The translations under genes were made by a program, and so were the position numbers. A stretch of DNA of 64,000 nucleotides. Origin: Neptuniibacter sp. UBA6509. GTDB lineage: Bacteria; Pseudomonadota; Gammaproteobacteria; Pseudomonadales; Balneatricaceae. The stretch lies in contig DJLT01000013.1 in the NCBI GenBank assembly GCA_002435145.1, positions 17,791 to 81,790 on the forward strand, read 5' to 3'. How positions within the stretch are numbered: position 1 is the first letter of the stretch; the number at the start of each line of letters is the position of its first letter. Under the pieces are notes generated by a model that saw nothing but the letters and a program-made list of their open reading frames with translations, did not search any database and was not told where the DNA came from. Of this stretch, positions 10,260 through 19,905 are shown piece by piece.

Positions 10260-12334
10260 GTGTATCTCTAGCCGATATATCGGTTGGTGAGTTAAAGGGG
10301 GTAGGGGCAGCACTTGAGCTCAAACTTCATAATTTAGGTGTTCGTAATTTACAAGATCTCTTGTTTCACCTGCCTCTACGCTATCAAGATCGAACCCGCA
10401 TTGTACCTATGGGCTCTCTCCGGCCGGGTGATGAATGTGTTGTCGAAGGTGAGGTCAAACTGGCTGATGTCAGTCGAGGAAAACGGAGAAGCTTGCTCTG
10501 CCGTATTCAAGATGGCACCGGTATGATCACACTTCGTTTTTTCCATTTCTCCGCGTCACAGAAGAATAATTTAAAGCTAGGTGTGCGAATTCGCTGTTTT
10601 GGTGAAGTCAGAACCGGTGCAAACGGTTTAGAGATTGTTCACCCGGAATATAAGCGTGTTGAGAGTGATGACTTAGTGCCCGTTGAGGAGCATTTAACAC
10701 CTGTTTATCCCACGACTGAAGGATTGCATCAAGGGCGTTTAAGAGCGCTGACTGAACAAGCACTGCAATATCTAAAAGATGGAGCACTGCAAGAACTGGT
10801 ACCTGAATCTCTTCGGCAGGGGTGGCAGTTTCCAGGATTAGATAATGCTGTGGCGTATCTGCATCGTCCACCCGTTGATGTGGACCAACACCTATTATTA
10901 GAAGGGATGCATCCTGCACAGCGGAGGTTAGCTTTTGAGGAGCTGCTTGCTCATCATCTTTCATTACTAAAGCTGCGTCAGAAAACACGTAAAAAGGGAG
11001 CGCCTGAGCTGCCCGGAAACGGTGAGTTAAAAAACGCATTCCTCGCTCAGCTACCTTTTCCCTTAACGGGGGCTCAAAGTCGCGTCGGGGATGAGGTGGC
11101 TAAAGACTTAGCGCAAGGCTTCCCAATGCTACGTTTAGTTCAGGGGGATGTAGGTTCCGGTAAAACCGTTGTTGCTGCTTTAGCTGCGATCCAAACGGTT
11201 GAGAGCGGTTTGCAAGCAGCGATTATGGCGCCAACAGAGATTCTTGCTGAACAGCATTACATCAATTTTACCCAATGGCTGGAACCGCTCGATGTAAAAG
11301 TCGCTTGGTTAGCAGGGAAACTAAAAGGCAAAGCACGTAAAGAGCAGTTAGAACTGATTCGCAGTGGTGAGGCCCGTGTTGTTGTGGGTACCCATGCGCT
11401 GTTTCAAGAGGAGGTTGTTTTCTCTGATCTGGGATTGGCCGTAATTGATGAGCAGCATCGTTTTGGTGTGCATCAGCGTTTATCTTTACGCGAAAAAGGG
11501 CGTAATGGTGAGTTAGCACCGCACCAGTTGATTATGACCGCTACCCCAATCCCACGAACGTTAACGATGAGTGCGTATGCCGATTTAGATTGCTCTATTA
11601 TCGACGAGCTTCCGCCGGGACGAACGCCCGTGAATACCGTTGTGATCGCAGATACACGGCGTGATGAGGTGATTCAACGGGTGCGTAATGCTTGTAAAGA
11701 CAAGCGTCAGGTGTATTGGGTTTGTACGCTAATTGAAGAATCTGAAGCGCTTCAATGCCAAGCGGCGGAAGTCACCGAGCAAGCGTTGCGGGAAACCTTA
11801 CCCGAGTTAAATATTGGGCTGGTACATGGGCGAATGAAACCTGCAGAAAAAGCGGAGCTGATGCGTCAGTTTAAAGCAGCCGAATTGGACCTTCTGGTGG
11901 CCACTACCGTGATTGAGGTCGGTGTTGATGTGCCCAATGCCAGTGTGATGATCATTGAAAACCCGGAACGATTAGGATTAGCACAGCTTCACCAGCTACG
12001 TGGCCGTGTAGGGCGAGGTTCGGTGGAGAGCTTTTGTGTGTTGATGTATCAAGCGCCTCTATCGAAACAAGGCCGAGAACGTTTAAGCGTAATGCGAGAA
12101 ACAACGGACGGCTTTCGTATCGCCGAAAAAGATTTAGAGTTGCGCGGCCCCGGAGAAGTATTAGGTACACGCCAAACAGGGGTTATGCAGTTCAAAATGG
12201 CAGACCTTCAACGTGATTCAGATCTGTTAACACGGGTTAAAAGTGTTGCCTCACAGATGCAAGAGTGGCCGGACTTTGCTGACTCATTGGTAGAGCGTTG
12301 GTTAGGACGTGGTGAGGATTATGGCAACGTTTAG
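10256..12334 (+). CDS. recG: ATP-dependent DNA helicase RecG
   Basis: RecG is a branch-migration helicase acting on stalled forks and recombination intermediates. The 692 residues match the family. The N-terminal wedge/OB domain (about 10-160) is followed by superfamily 2 motifs: Walker A GDVGSGKT, DEQH box VIDEQHRFG, motif III TATPIPRTL, and QLRGRVGRG in the second RecA domain. The C-terminal TRG-like segment includes RGPGEVLGTRQTG. Translation is coupled to oxyR by a 4-base overlap. Confidence 0.97.
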   Translation: MSVSLADISVGELKGVGAALELKLHNLGVRNLQDLLFHLPLRYQDRTRIVPMGSLRPGDECVVEGEVKLADVSRGKRRSLLCRIQDGTGMITLRFFHFSASQKNNLKLGVRIRCFGEVRTGANGLEIVHPEYKRVESDDLVPVEEHLTPVYPTTEGLHQGRLRALTEQALQYLKDGALQELVPESLRQGWQFPGLDNAVAYLHRPPVDVDQHLLLEGMHPAQRRLAFEELLAHHLSLLKLRQKTRKKGAPELPGNGELKNAFLAQLPFPLTGAQSRVGDEVAKDLAQGFPMLRLVQGDVGSGKTVVAALAAIQTVESGLQAAIMAPTEILAEQHYINFTQWLEPLDVKVAWLAGKLKGKARKEQLELIRSGEARVVVGTHALFQEEVVFSDLGLAVIDEQHRFGVHQRLSLREKGRNGELAPHQLIMTATPIPRTLTMSAYADLDCSIIDELPPGRTPVNTVVIADTRRDEVIQRVRNACKDKRQVYWVCTLIEESEALQCQAAEVTEQALRETLPELNIGLVHGRMKPAEKAELMRQFKAAELDLLVATTVIEVGVDVPNASVMIIENPERLGLAQLHQLRGRVGRGSVESFCVLMYQAPLSKQGRERLSVMRETTDGFRIAEKDLELRGPGEVLGTRQTGVMQFKMADLQRDSDLLTRVKSVASQMQEWPDFADSLVERWLGRGEDYGNV

Positions 12335-12444
12335 TCGCTATTTTGGTTTGTTTTATGAACCACTGAAAGCCTGCATTTTTCATTCGTAAGAGCCTTCAGG
12401 CTATAATTGACTCTTATCTTTTATTCACACCCTTAAATTTTAAA

Positions 12445-12975
12445 TTGAGATCCACATTGAAACTGAATAAGCCAACAGAGCAACAGCTAGAAATTATCCG
12501 TCAACAGTTAGGCCGAGAGCCAAGAGGGTTAGCCGGTATTGCTGTGCAGAGTGAAGAAGGTGTTCCGCTGGTGTTACAGATGGATGGTTTGGTTGATGAT
12601 AAACCTTTTCCTACCCTGTTTTGGCTATCAAGCAAGGATATCTATCAGGCGATTGCTGAGATAGAAACCGCAGGTGCGGTTAAACTGCTTGAGCAAGAGT
12701 TGCAAGATGATGAAGAGTTACGCGCTGCCCATTTAGCCGATCAGCAGCGTTATGTTGATCTACGTTGGTCAGCTATTTCGGATCAACAAAAGGCACGTAT
12801 AGAGGCGCTTGGCTTTACTCCGTTATATAGTAAATACGGGATTGGTGGTATTTCTCAGTGGGATAAGATTCGTTGCCTGCATATGCAGTACGCTTACCAT
12901 TTAGCACAAGGTAGCGCGATTGGAAAGATTTTGGATGAGCGGTTTGGTTTAGCCTCTCTTTCGGTCAAGCAATAA
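12445..12975 (+). CDS. DUF501 family protein
   Basis: This 176-residue protein matches the DUF501 pattern: GREPRGLAGIA near the N-terminus, KPFPTLFWLSS in the middle and GGISQWDKIRCLHMQYAYHLA near the C-terminus. The DUF501 biochemical role is unknown to me. Start choice is uncertain, since no ATG lies near the beginning; TTG at 12445 or TTG at 12457 are the in-frame options. It lies 110 bases after recG, probably with its own promoter. Confidence 0.75.
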   Translation: MRSTLKLNKPTEQQLEIIRQQLGREPRGLAGIAVQSEEGVPLVLQMDGLVDDKPFPTLFWLSSKDIYQAIAEIETAGAVKLLEQELQDDEELRAAHLADQQRYVDLRWSAISDQQKARIEALGFTPLYSKYGIGGISQWDKIRCLHMQYAYHLAQGSAIGKILDERFGLASLSVKQ

Positions 12976-13060
12976 AATGATATCAACATCTACTTAAGGT
13001 AAGCCGGTAACATCTTGTTTATACTGAAAAGATAAGCTGTAAATAATCGCAGTAGGAGAG

Positions 13061-16000
13061 ATGATGAAGCGTTGGTTGTTTTGGTTCTGTTTCTTACTGA
13101 TTGCTCCCCTGCAATCGGTCTTTGCTGCGATTGCGATCGATAATACCTCCAGTAACCTTTTCAGTAATAGTTCCTCACTCACTGTTTCACATACCACCGG
13201 GAGTGGTTCCGACCGCTTTATGCTGGTGGGCATCTCTTTCTGGAATGAAGATCTAGAAACTGTTTCTAGTGTTACTTATGGCGGTGTTGCGTTAACCCGT
13301 ATTGGTACCGCTCAAAACTCTGACGATGGTCGGGTAGAGATATGGAAGTTAGTCAATCCATCTTCAGGTACTGCCAATGTAAGCATATCTTTCTCTTCTC
13401 GTGTTCAGAAGGGGGCAGGTGCAGGGGTCATGACATTTACAGGTGTTGACCAATCGGACCCCCATGATTCGTTTCAGAGCGATACGGGAGTGAGCGGGCA
13501 AGCATCTATAACCATCTCTTCTGTAGCCGATGATCTGGTGTTTGCTGTTGCTGCGTCTGAGAATCAGGATGATCCCTATGATATTTCTGAAGGAACTGAA
13601 CGCTGGAATGTCAAAGTTAACGGCAACAATAAGTTTGCTGGGGCTGGGGCAACACTAGCGGGCTCCAACTCAACAGAGATCGCTTGGGATCTAGATTCTT
13701 CAGATGATTGGGCAATTGCGGGCGTTTCTATTAATCCGTCAGCGGGTAGTGGGCCTATTCCTGATCCAATTCTTGAATATCGTATGGATGAGCTTCTTTG
13801 GCAGGATCTAGCGAATGAAGTGGTCGATAATACGGGTAATAGTCACGACGGTCAGGCCAAAGGCGGGGCAAGTACAGTTGAAAATGGTGCGATCTGTCGA
13901 GCAGGAAGTTTTGATGGTACTGATGATTATGTGTCTGCAATTGATCTATCTGTATTACGGGGAACGGCGAGCTTGAGCTATTGGGTAAAAACCTCTCAAG
14001 TGGGTGATAGTATTACTTACCTATCACCCGGAATCACGGGTGTTGAAGTTGTTAGTAGCACAAATGATATTTTTTGGGGCTGGCTAGACAGTTCAGGGCG
14101 TGTAGGGCTGAGTGTAGGCGATGACGCTAGTACTAAATCTTCTAGCGCGATTAACAGTGATACCTGGCGACATATTGTTTTGACCCGTAATGCCTCAACG
14201 GGAGCTTATCAAATCTTTATTGACGGTTCTTTAAGCGCAAGCGGCGGCGTGGCCGCCGGCACGATAAGCACAAGTTTTAGTAGTATTGGGCGTATTGAAG
14301 ATGGTGGCGGAACACCTGAATATTTTCAGGGTCAGTTGGATGAGGTTCTTGTGTTTGACGAAACACTGACACAAGATCATGTCACTGAAATATATACAAA
14401 TCAGGCCGCAGGTAGAAATTGGGATGAAGCGGTTGATCTTCGTTCGTGCCCAACTGCATCAGTGCCCATAGCCATTGCTGAATATCGAATGGATGAGACC
14501 AGTTGGAATGGCACTACTGGTGAAGTTCTTGACAATATTGGTACTAGTGATGGCTCTGTTGTGGATACCGGCAGTGGTAATGTTACTAATATCGCAGATG
14601 GTAAAATTTGCCGTGCTGGAAGTATTGGGCAAAATACTACGGCTAGTGCTCAATATGCAATCGATACTGGCGTTGATGTTGATGATGATATTGGTGACAC
14701 CGGAACGATTAGTTTCTGGTATCGATCATCTACAACCTGGGGTACTGATGGTCGAAAGATATTGTTGAGTGCTTCAACAGCAAATCCTAATAATAAATAC
14801 TTTTTTCTAACAGAAGAAACAAATGGGCGCTTAAGGTTTGGCTTAGAGAATACATCTGATGCAGATTATCGTTATTCCTCATCGAGCGTATTTAGCTATG
14901 GCAGCTCTGATTGGGCACATATAGTCGTAACTTGGGATATGCCTAATAGGCAGATGCAACTGTTCGTCGATGGTGACCAAGAAATTAATGCGACGTTTGG
15001 CTCAGACCGCTCAATCGGTGAGATGCTGTCACTGTATGTGGGTGATAACCGTAGTAGTTATACCGCAGGGGAAGGTGCGAATTCTGCGAATGGTGATGTC
15101 GATGAGGTTTTGATATTTGATTCAGTCCTGACAAGTACCGAAGTGAGCACCATATATACTAACCAGGAAGCTGGGGACAATTATGATGGTACAAGTCGAG
15201 GTGATTGTACTGAAGTTACGTTACCCCCAGTTGCTGATTGGCGTTTCGATGAAAGCAGTTGGGGAGGGACAAATGATGTCCTAGATTCTAGCGGTAATGA
15301 TTATCATGGTACTGCTGTCGTTGCGTCACCGGACAGTAGTGATGCTCAATTGTGTAATTCTTTAGACCTTTCTGCCGCAGGCACCACTGATTATCTGTCG
15401 ATGAATAAAGATGCGATGGATGGTTTGTCTGACTTCACTGTTATTGTGTGGGCGAAAACAACGGCTACTCAGGACTCTACCATTTTATCTGTGGCTAGTG
15501 CCGACAGCGGGTTAGGTGCAAATGAAGCCGTGTTATATTTTGAAGACAATAACCGCTTTTGGCCGACGATTACCTCGACATCCTTTCAGAATAATACGAA
15601 GTTAGCTTCAACGACTCCCACAATGCGCGATGGAGACTGGCATCAATTGGCCTGGACGAGAAAGGCGTCATCTGCGGAAAGCTGTTTTCTGATTGATGGG
15701 GCAAGTCAGGGTTGTGTTACCCATACGGATGGGGATGATACAAGCCCTCTAAGTGTATTAACCGGTGGTTTAATTATTGGACAGGATCAAGATGGCTTAG
15801 GCGATGGCTTCGATGGTTCACAGGATTGGGAAGGGCATCTTGACGAGTTTTTGATTTTTGATTCTGTACTGAGCGAAACACAGATCAGTACTATCCGTAC
15901 AAACATTATGAATTCTAATAACTGGGATGGTACACCGAGGGTTTGCGGAGCGGCGATTGATCATTATTCAATTTCTCATGATGGGGCAGGTGTGACTTGC

Positions 16001-18220
16001 TTGCTAGAAGAGATTACGATTTCAGCGCATGACAGTGCTCATTCTGTTGTGGATGCTCTGAGCAGTAGTGTTAACTTATCCACAACCTCCAACAAAGGGG
16101 ATTGGATCGGAATTGTGAGTGGTGGCACGGCTCTTAACAACGGTACGGCTGGCGATGGCGAAGCAAGTTTTACCTTTAGCTCCGGCGCGACAAGTGCTGT
16201 ATTAACTTTTGCTCATCCAGTATTGTCGGCTGATACTGAAACATTTGGCTTTAATGTGACTGATGGCACTATCACTGAGGAAAGTGGCAGTGCGATTGCG
16301 CTGGATGATCCCGATATTGAATATTCGTTATCTGGCTTCCGCTTCATTGATTCGGCGGGGGATGAGCTAATCGGCACGCAGATCTCAGGAAAATCATCCT
16401 TTGATGCTCCTGATGGAGATACTTATTATCTCCAAGCCGTGCAGGCTGGTGAGGATAACCCTTCTCTTTGTTTAGCTGCTTTTTCGGGACAGAAAACTAT
16501 CAAAATGGCGGCTCAGTGTGATGATCCCGCGACTTGTGTTACAGGGCAAACGTTCAATATTAAGAGCGGTAGTCATGCTGCTGTCGATTTAGCATTAAAT
16601 AATACAGCTCCTTCAACCCCGAGCTCTTATTCAGATGTGGTCATGACATTTGATGGTGAAGCGAAAGCTCCTTTTGTCTTCACCTATTCTGATGCCGGGC
16701 TGATGGATTTGCATGCCTCCTTTGTGGATACCGGTGCAGAGCCTGCTGCTGAATTTGTAGGCAGCTCTCAATTTGTGGTTCGCCCTTTTGCTTTTGGTTT
16801 TACACAAATATCGGCAGATGGTGAGGACAATCTAGGGGGGGATGAAACCGGGGGAGCTGGGTTTACGTCTGCTGGCAGCGATTTTGATGTGAGTGTGAAT
16901 GCGTATCGTTATTTGGCGACACACGATACGGATAGTGATGGCGTGCCAGATGACGGTGTTGATGTGACGGGTAATGGAGTCACACCTAATTTTGAAGGGG
17001 ATGTTGAGTTAGCGGTTGATGCTTATACACCTTCAAGTGGCACTGAGGGAGCTTTTTCGGGTGGCACAACATTAGCCTTCACTGCGTATTCAGTACGTGC
17101 TGGCGCTCCTGTAACCACAACACTTCAATATGATGAAGTAGGAAGTTTTAATATAGAGGCGTCGCATTCTCAGTATCTGGGGGATATCGCAGGTGATATT
17201 TTCAGTGCCCCAGAAAAAGTGGGGAGATTCTATCCAGACCACTTCGTGCGGGTTAATTCCAGTGTTACTGCGGCATGTACACCTTTTACATATATGCAGC
17301 AGCCATTCTCCAATCTTAGCTATGAACTAGAGGCTAGGCCGAAAGGTGCTACTGATGCTACGGCTGAGGCGCAGCGTATAACTCAGAACTATTCAGAAAG
17401 TTTGTCATATGCATCTACTGCGGTTATGCAGGGAGAGGCAGAAAATAATAATTCAGGTGATAATTTGAGTAATCGCTTTAGTGGTTATTTATCGAGTGAT
17501 GAATGGGTACTTGGTGTTTATTCTGTTGATCGAACGGATTCTATTTTTCTTCGAGACCCTAGTGCTACGGGCTTAGAAGATGGCCCCTTTGATAATTTAC
17601 AGCTTGGTATCAGCATTAGTAGTGAGTTAGATAATAGAGGATTCGAGAGTAGTCAGCTTAATATGAAACCCGATGATAATAATGATTGTGTCTCAGATGG
17701 TGATTGTACAGCGGTGTCTATTGGTGATGAGCAAGTTCTGCGTTATGGCCGGTTAGAAATTAAGTCTGCGCATGGTCCTGAAACAGAAGATATTTCGGTA
17801 CCTTTTACGACCCAGTATTGGGACGGGGTTGCCTTCGTTACAAATATTGATGATAGCTGTACCCTTTTCCCGTTAAACCGTATTTCGTTTGATGGCACGC
17901 CTATTAGTGCTGCGGTTGCCGATCGAACAGTGACAGTCGGCGATGGCACAACCGTGGGTAGTATTAATACGTCTGGAACGAATACGGAAGCGGTTTCAGG
18001 AAATTTTAATCTTCTGTTTACAGCTTCTGGCGCGGCAGCGGCAGGAAGTGATAATACGGGCTATTTCCCTGTGAGTGTGATTAACCTTGATGAATGGCTA
18101 CGTTACGATTGGGATCAAGATGGCGATGCCAGTGATTCGAGTGTGCCGGATGCGATTATTACGTTTGGCCGTGCCCGGGGGAATGATCGAATGATTTTTT
18201 GGCAAGAACGTTATCAGTGA
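13061..18220 (+). CDS. large secreted MshQ-like protein (LamG repeats + DUF6701)
   Basis: This 1719-residue exported protein has a signal peptide at about residues 1-23 (WLFWFCFLLIAPLQSVFA). A beta-sandwich domain covers about 25-230. Three LamG/concanavalin-like modules begin near residues 236, 470 and 723, each opening with a related EYRMDE or DWRFDE motif, with CRAG further on in the first two. From about 962 to the end is a region like the C-terminus of MSHA pilus protein MshQ (DUF6701), finishing with LRYDWDQDGD...ITFGRARGNDRMIFWQERYQ. It is very rich in Asp, Ser, Gly and Thr and poor in Lys, as expected for a surface protein. A GGAGAG site precedes the ATG at 13061. No other MSHA pilus genes are nearby, so its pilus role is inferred from similarity only. 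Confidence 0.82.
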   Translation: MMKRWLFWFCFLLIAPLQSVFAAIAIDNTSSNLFSNSSSLTVSHTTGSGSDRFMLVGISFWNEDLETVSSVTYGGVALTRIGTAQNSDDGRVEIWKLVNPSSGTANVSISFSSRVQKGAGAGVMTFTGVDQSDPHDSFQSDTGVSGQASITISSVADDLVFAVAASENQDDPYDISEGTERWNVKVNGNNKFAGAGATLAGSNSTEIAWDLDSSDDWAIAGVSINPSAGSGPIPDPILEYRMDELLWQDLANEVVDNTGNSHDGQAKGGASTVENGAICRAGSFDGTDDYVSAIDLSVLRGTASLSYWVKTSQVGDSITYLSPGITGVEVVSSTNDIFWGWLDSSGRVGLSVGDDASTKSSSAINSDTWRHIVLTRNASTGAYQIFIDGSLSASGGVAAGTISTSFSSIGRIEDGGGTPEYFQGQLDEVLVFDETLTQDHVTEIYTNQAAGRNWDEAVDLRSCPTASVPIAIAEYRMDETSWNGTTGEVLDNIGTSDGSVVDTGSGNVTNIADGKICRAGSIGQNTTASAQYAIDTGVDVDDDIGDTGTISFWYRSSTTWGTDGRKILLSASTANPNNKYFFLTEETNGRLRFGLENTSDADYRYSSSSVFSYGSSDWAHIVVTWDMPNRQMQLFVDGDQEINATFGSDRSIGEMLSLYVGDNRSSYTAGEGANSANGDVDEVLIFDSVLTSTEVSTIYTNQEAGDNYDGTSRGDCTEVTLPPVADWRFDESSWGGTNDVLDSSGNDYHGTAVVASPDSSDAQLCNSLDLSAAGTTDYLSMNKDAMDGLSDFTVIVWAKTTATQDSTILSVASADSGLGANEAVLYFEDNNRFWPTITSTSFQNNTKLASTTPTMRDGDWHQLAWTRKASSAESCFLIDGASQGCVTHTDGDDTSPLSVLTGGLIIGQDQDGLGDGFDGSQDWEGHLDEFLIFDSVLSETQISTIRTNIMNSNNWDGTPRVCGAAIDHYSISHDGAGVTCLLEEITISAHDSAHSVVDALSSSVNLSTTSNKGDWIGIVSGGTALNNGTAGDGEASFTFSSGATSAVLTFAHPVLSADTETFGFNVTDGTITEESGSAIALDDPDIEYSLSGFRFIDSAGDELIGTQISGKSSFDAPDGDTYYLQAVQAGEDNPSLCLAAFSGQKTIKMAAQCDDPATCVTGQTFNIKSGSHAAVDLALNNTAPSTPSSYSDVVMTFDGEAKAPFVFTYSDAGLMDLHASFVDTGAEPAAEFVGSSQFVVRPFAFGFTQISADGEDNLGGDETGGAGFTSAGSDFDVSVNAYRYLATHDTDSDGVPDDGVDVTGNGVTPNFEGDVELAVDAYTPSSGTEGAFSGGTTLAFTAYSVRAGAPVTTTLQYDEVGSFNIEASHSQYLGDIAGDIFSAPEKVGRFYPDHFVRVNSSVTAACTPFTYMQQPFSNLSYELEARPKGATDATAEAQRITQNYSESLSYASTAVMQGEAENNNSGDNLSNRFSGYLSSDEWVLGVYSVDRTDSIFLRDPSATGLEDGPFDNLQLGISISSELDNRGFESSQLNMKPDDNNDCVSDGDCTAVSIGDEQVLRYGRLEIKSAHGPETEDISVPFTTQYWDGVAFVTNIDDSCTLFPLNRISFDGTPISAAVADRTVTVGDGTTVGSINTSGTNTEAVSGNFNLLFTASGAAAAGSDNTGYFPVSVINLDEWLRYDWDQDGDASDSSVPDAIITFGRARGNDRMIFWQERYQ

Positions 18221-18297
18221 CGACTAAATAATGAACGGTTGGTCAATTTATACCCAGACTATATACTGGCTGAAAATTGAGAACTTAGGACAAGGAT

Positions 18298-18693
18298 ATG
18301 TCAAAAGGTGCTGCCAGACTTGGCGATACAGCTAGTGGGCATGGATGCTTTCCACCTCCCCCTATTATTTCTGCTAGCCCCAATGTTTTTACAAATGGGC
18401 TTCCTGCTGCCAGAGTGAGTGATCCTGCCGCTGCTCATGGGTGTTCTTCATGTTCGCCCCATAGTCGGGCAATTTCTGCTGGTTCCAGTACTGTCTTTAT
18501 CAATGGGTTACCTGCTGCCCGTTTAGGGGATGCCATTAGCTGTGGTGGTGTGATTATCAGTGGTTCGGGTAATGTACTGATCGGTGATCAAGTTTATTCC
18601 GGTAGTTCGATGCCTTTTGGGGATGTGTCCTCTGTTGTACGTCAAGCCAGCCTCAAATACCGATATGTAACGCAATCGGGGAAAGAGTTATAA
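18298..18693 (+). CDS. PAAR-domain spike-tip protein
   Basis: This 131-residue protein is built of PAAR repeats: ARLGDTASGHGC, VFTNGLPAARVSDPAAAHGC and VFINGLPAARLGDAISCGG. Such proteins form the sharp, metal-binding tip of type VI secretion spikes and related contractile systems and recruit cargo effectors. The Cys/His residues that hold the metal are present. It heads a small same-strand cassette (52-residue ORF, interrupted effector-like gene, lipoprotein). No VgrG, Hcp or T6SS structural genes occur in the window, so this is an orphan cassette that would depend on a system elsewhere. Confidence 0.88.
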   Translation: MSKGAARLGDTASGHGCFPPPPIISASPNVFTNGLPAARVSDPAAAHGCSSCSPHSRAISAGSSTVFINGLPAARLGDAISCGGVIISGSGNVLIGDQVYSGSSMPFGDVSSVVRQASLKYRYVTQSGKEL

Positions 18694-18696
18694 GAC

Positions 18697-18855
18697 GTGC
18701 CATTTTTAACCGAACAAGCAGGACAAATAACTAAGCAAGTTCACGTGAAAGATAATCGTAGTTTTACCGATGGACACACTAATATTGTCTCGCGGGTATT
18801 AAACGAAGCAATTGATCTAAATACATCGTGGTCGAAATTTAATTTCAAAAAATAG
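18697..18855 (+). CDS. 52-residue ORF in the PAAR cassette, unknown function
   Basis: A GTG start at 18697, three bases after the PAAR stop, opens a 52-codon frame ending at TAG 18853-18855, only 14 bases before the next gene. The product starts PFLTEQAGQITKQVHVKDNRS and has no signal peptide or membrane segment. Its position makes translation with the PAAR gene likely. It may be a small cargo adaptor or the remnant N-terminus of a larger effector. I do not recognise the family. Confidence 0.5.
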   Translation: MPFLTEQAGQITKQVHVKDNRSFTDGHTNIVSRVLNEAIDLNTSWSKFNFKK

Positions 18856-18869
18856 AGAAGGATCTCTGA

Positions 18870-19905
18870 ATGGCTTTAGATGAACCGATTAGGGCGGTAA
18901 ATGATACGCCTGACAAAGTGGTTGATATCGTATGTGATTGTGACTTTCTCTGGTCAATGGCCCACGTGTTTTGCTATAAGCGCCTCTCGGAAGAAGTGAA
19001 TGATAATGAGTATAACTTCCTTGATCTATACAGTGCCCGTGCAAAACGAATAGCCGCGACTTATGCACGTTTCTATTTAGAAACAGAAGAAAACGGTGAA
19101 CCGGCTAAGAGAGGGCGTTATTACTGGATGGCGCTTGGAGCCTTCGCCAGTAAAACGGTTGCTTGTTTACTGGACGATCCAAGGGTCCAAACCTCTTATT
19201 TTGTCGGTTATGTTGGTGGCGAAGAGTATTTGGATCATGAGGATGTCGCCAATGGTTTAACTAAAGGTAATGTATGGCTTTTTCTAGATATTGCCGCAAG
19301 CCACTGGTTTTACAATACTTATCCAGATGAATTCCGCCAAGGTATGTACTGCGAAACTAAGCGTAACGCTGACACTCTAGAAAAGCCGATTAAAGAAGTC
19401 ACGAACCAAATACCTTGGGCACAAGAGGTGTTACCTAAAATTAACAACTTCCAACCCTCCGCCAAGATTATGCAAGGTTTTACCCATATACAGAATATAG
19501 AGGGGCTACTTGAAGGCTCGGCTAAGAAGGAGAAAATTCAAAGCGAACAGTGGGAGAGCCTGCTAAAAATTGCGGAGCATGAACAATATGCTATTTTGCA
19601 AAAAGTGATCTATAACGATCCAGAGTTTAGCTATTGGGCCGAGTTCGAACGCCACCCGCTTGTGCCTAGTTTTATGTCGCCAACCTACCAGTTAGTGTTT
19701 AACCACCAATGCACTATAGATGATTCCGAATTAAAATCAGTCGCTCCGGATGATTTAATTGTCGAAGATTATCGTAACCGGATGGATTGAAAATGCGGCA
19801 GGAAAGTTCCATGGTTTAATGGATGAGAGCACCGATTATATGGAACAAGAACTTGAAACAATCGCTAGTTGGGTCAATGAGCCCGATGCACAGTGGGTGT
19901 ATTAA
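18870..19905 (+). pseudogene. effector-like cargo gene, probably frameshifted near its 3' end
   Basis: The intact frame 18870-19790 encodes 306 residues ending DYRNRMD-stop. It starts at an ATG with an AGAAGGA site upstream. The protein is cytoplasmic-looking, rich in Trp/Tyr/Phe, with a helical segment around YSARAKRIAATYARFYLE and YYWMALGAFASKTVACLL; it resembles DUF2515-like proteins found beside PAAR genes (tentative). Directly after the stop, the +1 frame from TGG 19783 is open for 40 codons (WIENAAGKFHGLMDESTDYM onward) to TAA 19903-19905, and that stop overlaps the ATG of the next gene as TAATG. Restoring one extra copy of GGATT at 19784 would give MDWIENAAG in one frame of about 348 residues. 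I infer a recent 5-base contraction, a sequencing error, or less likely recoding. Confidence 0.6.
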
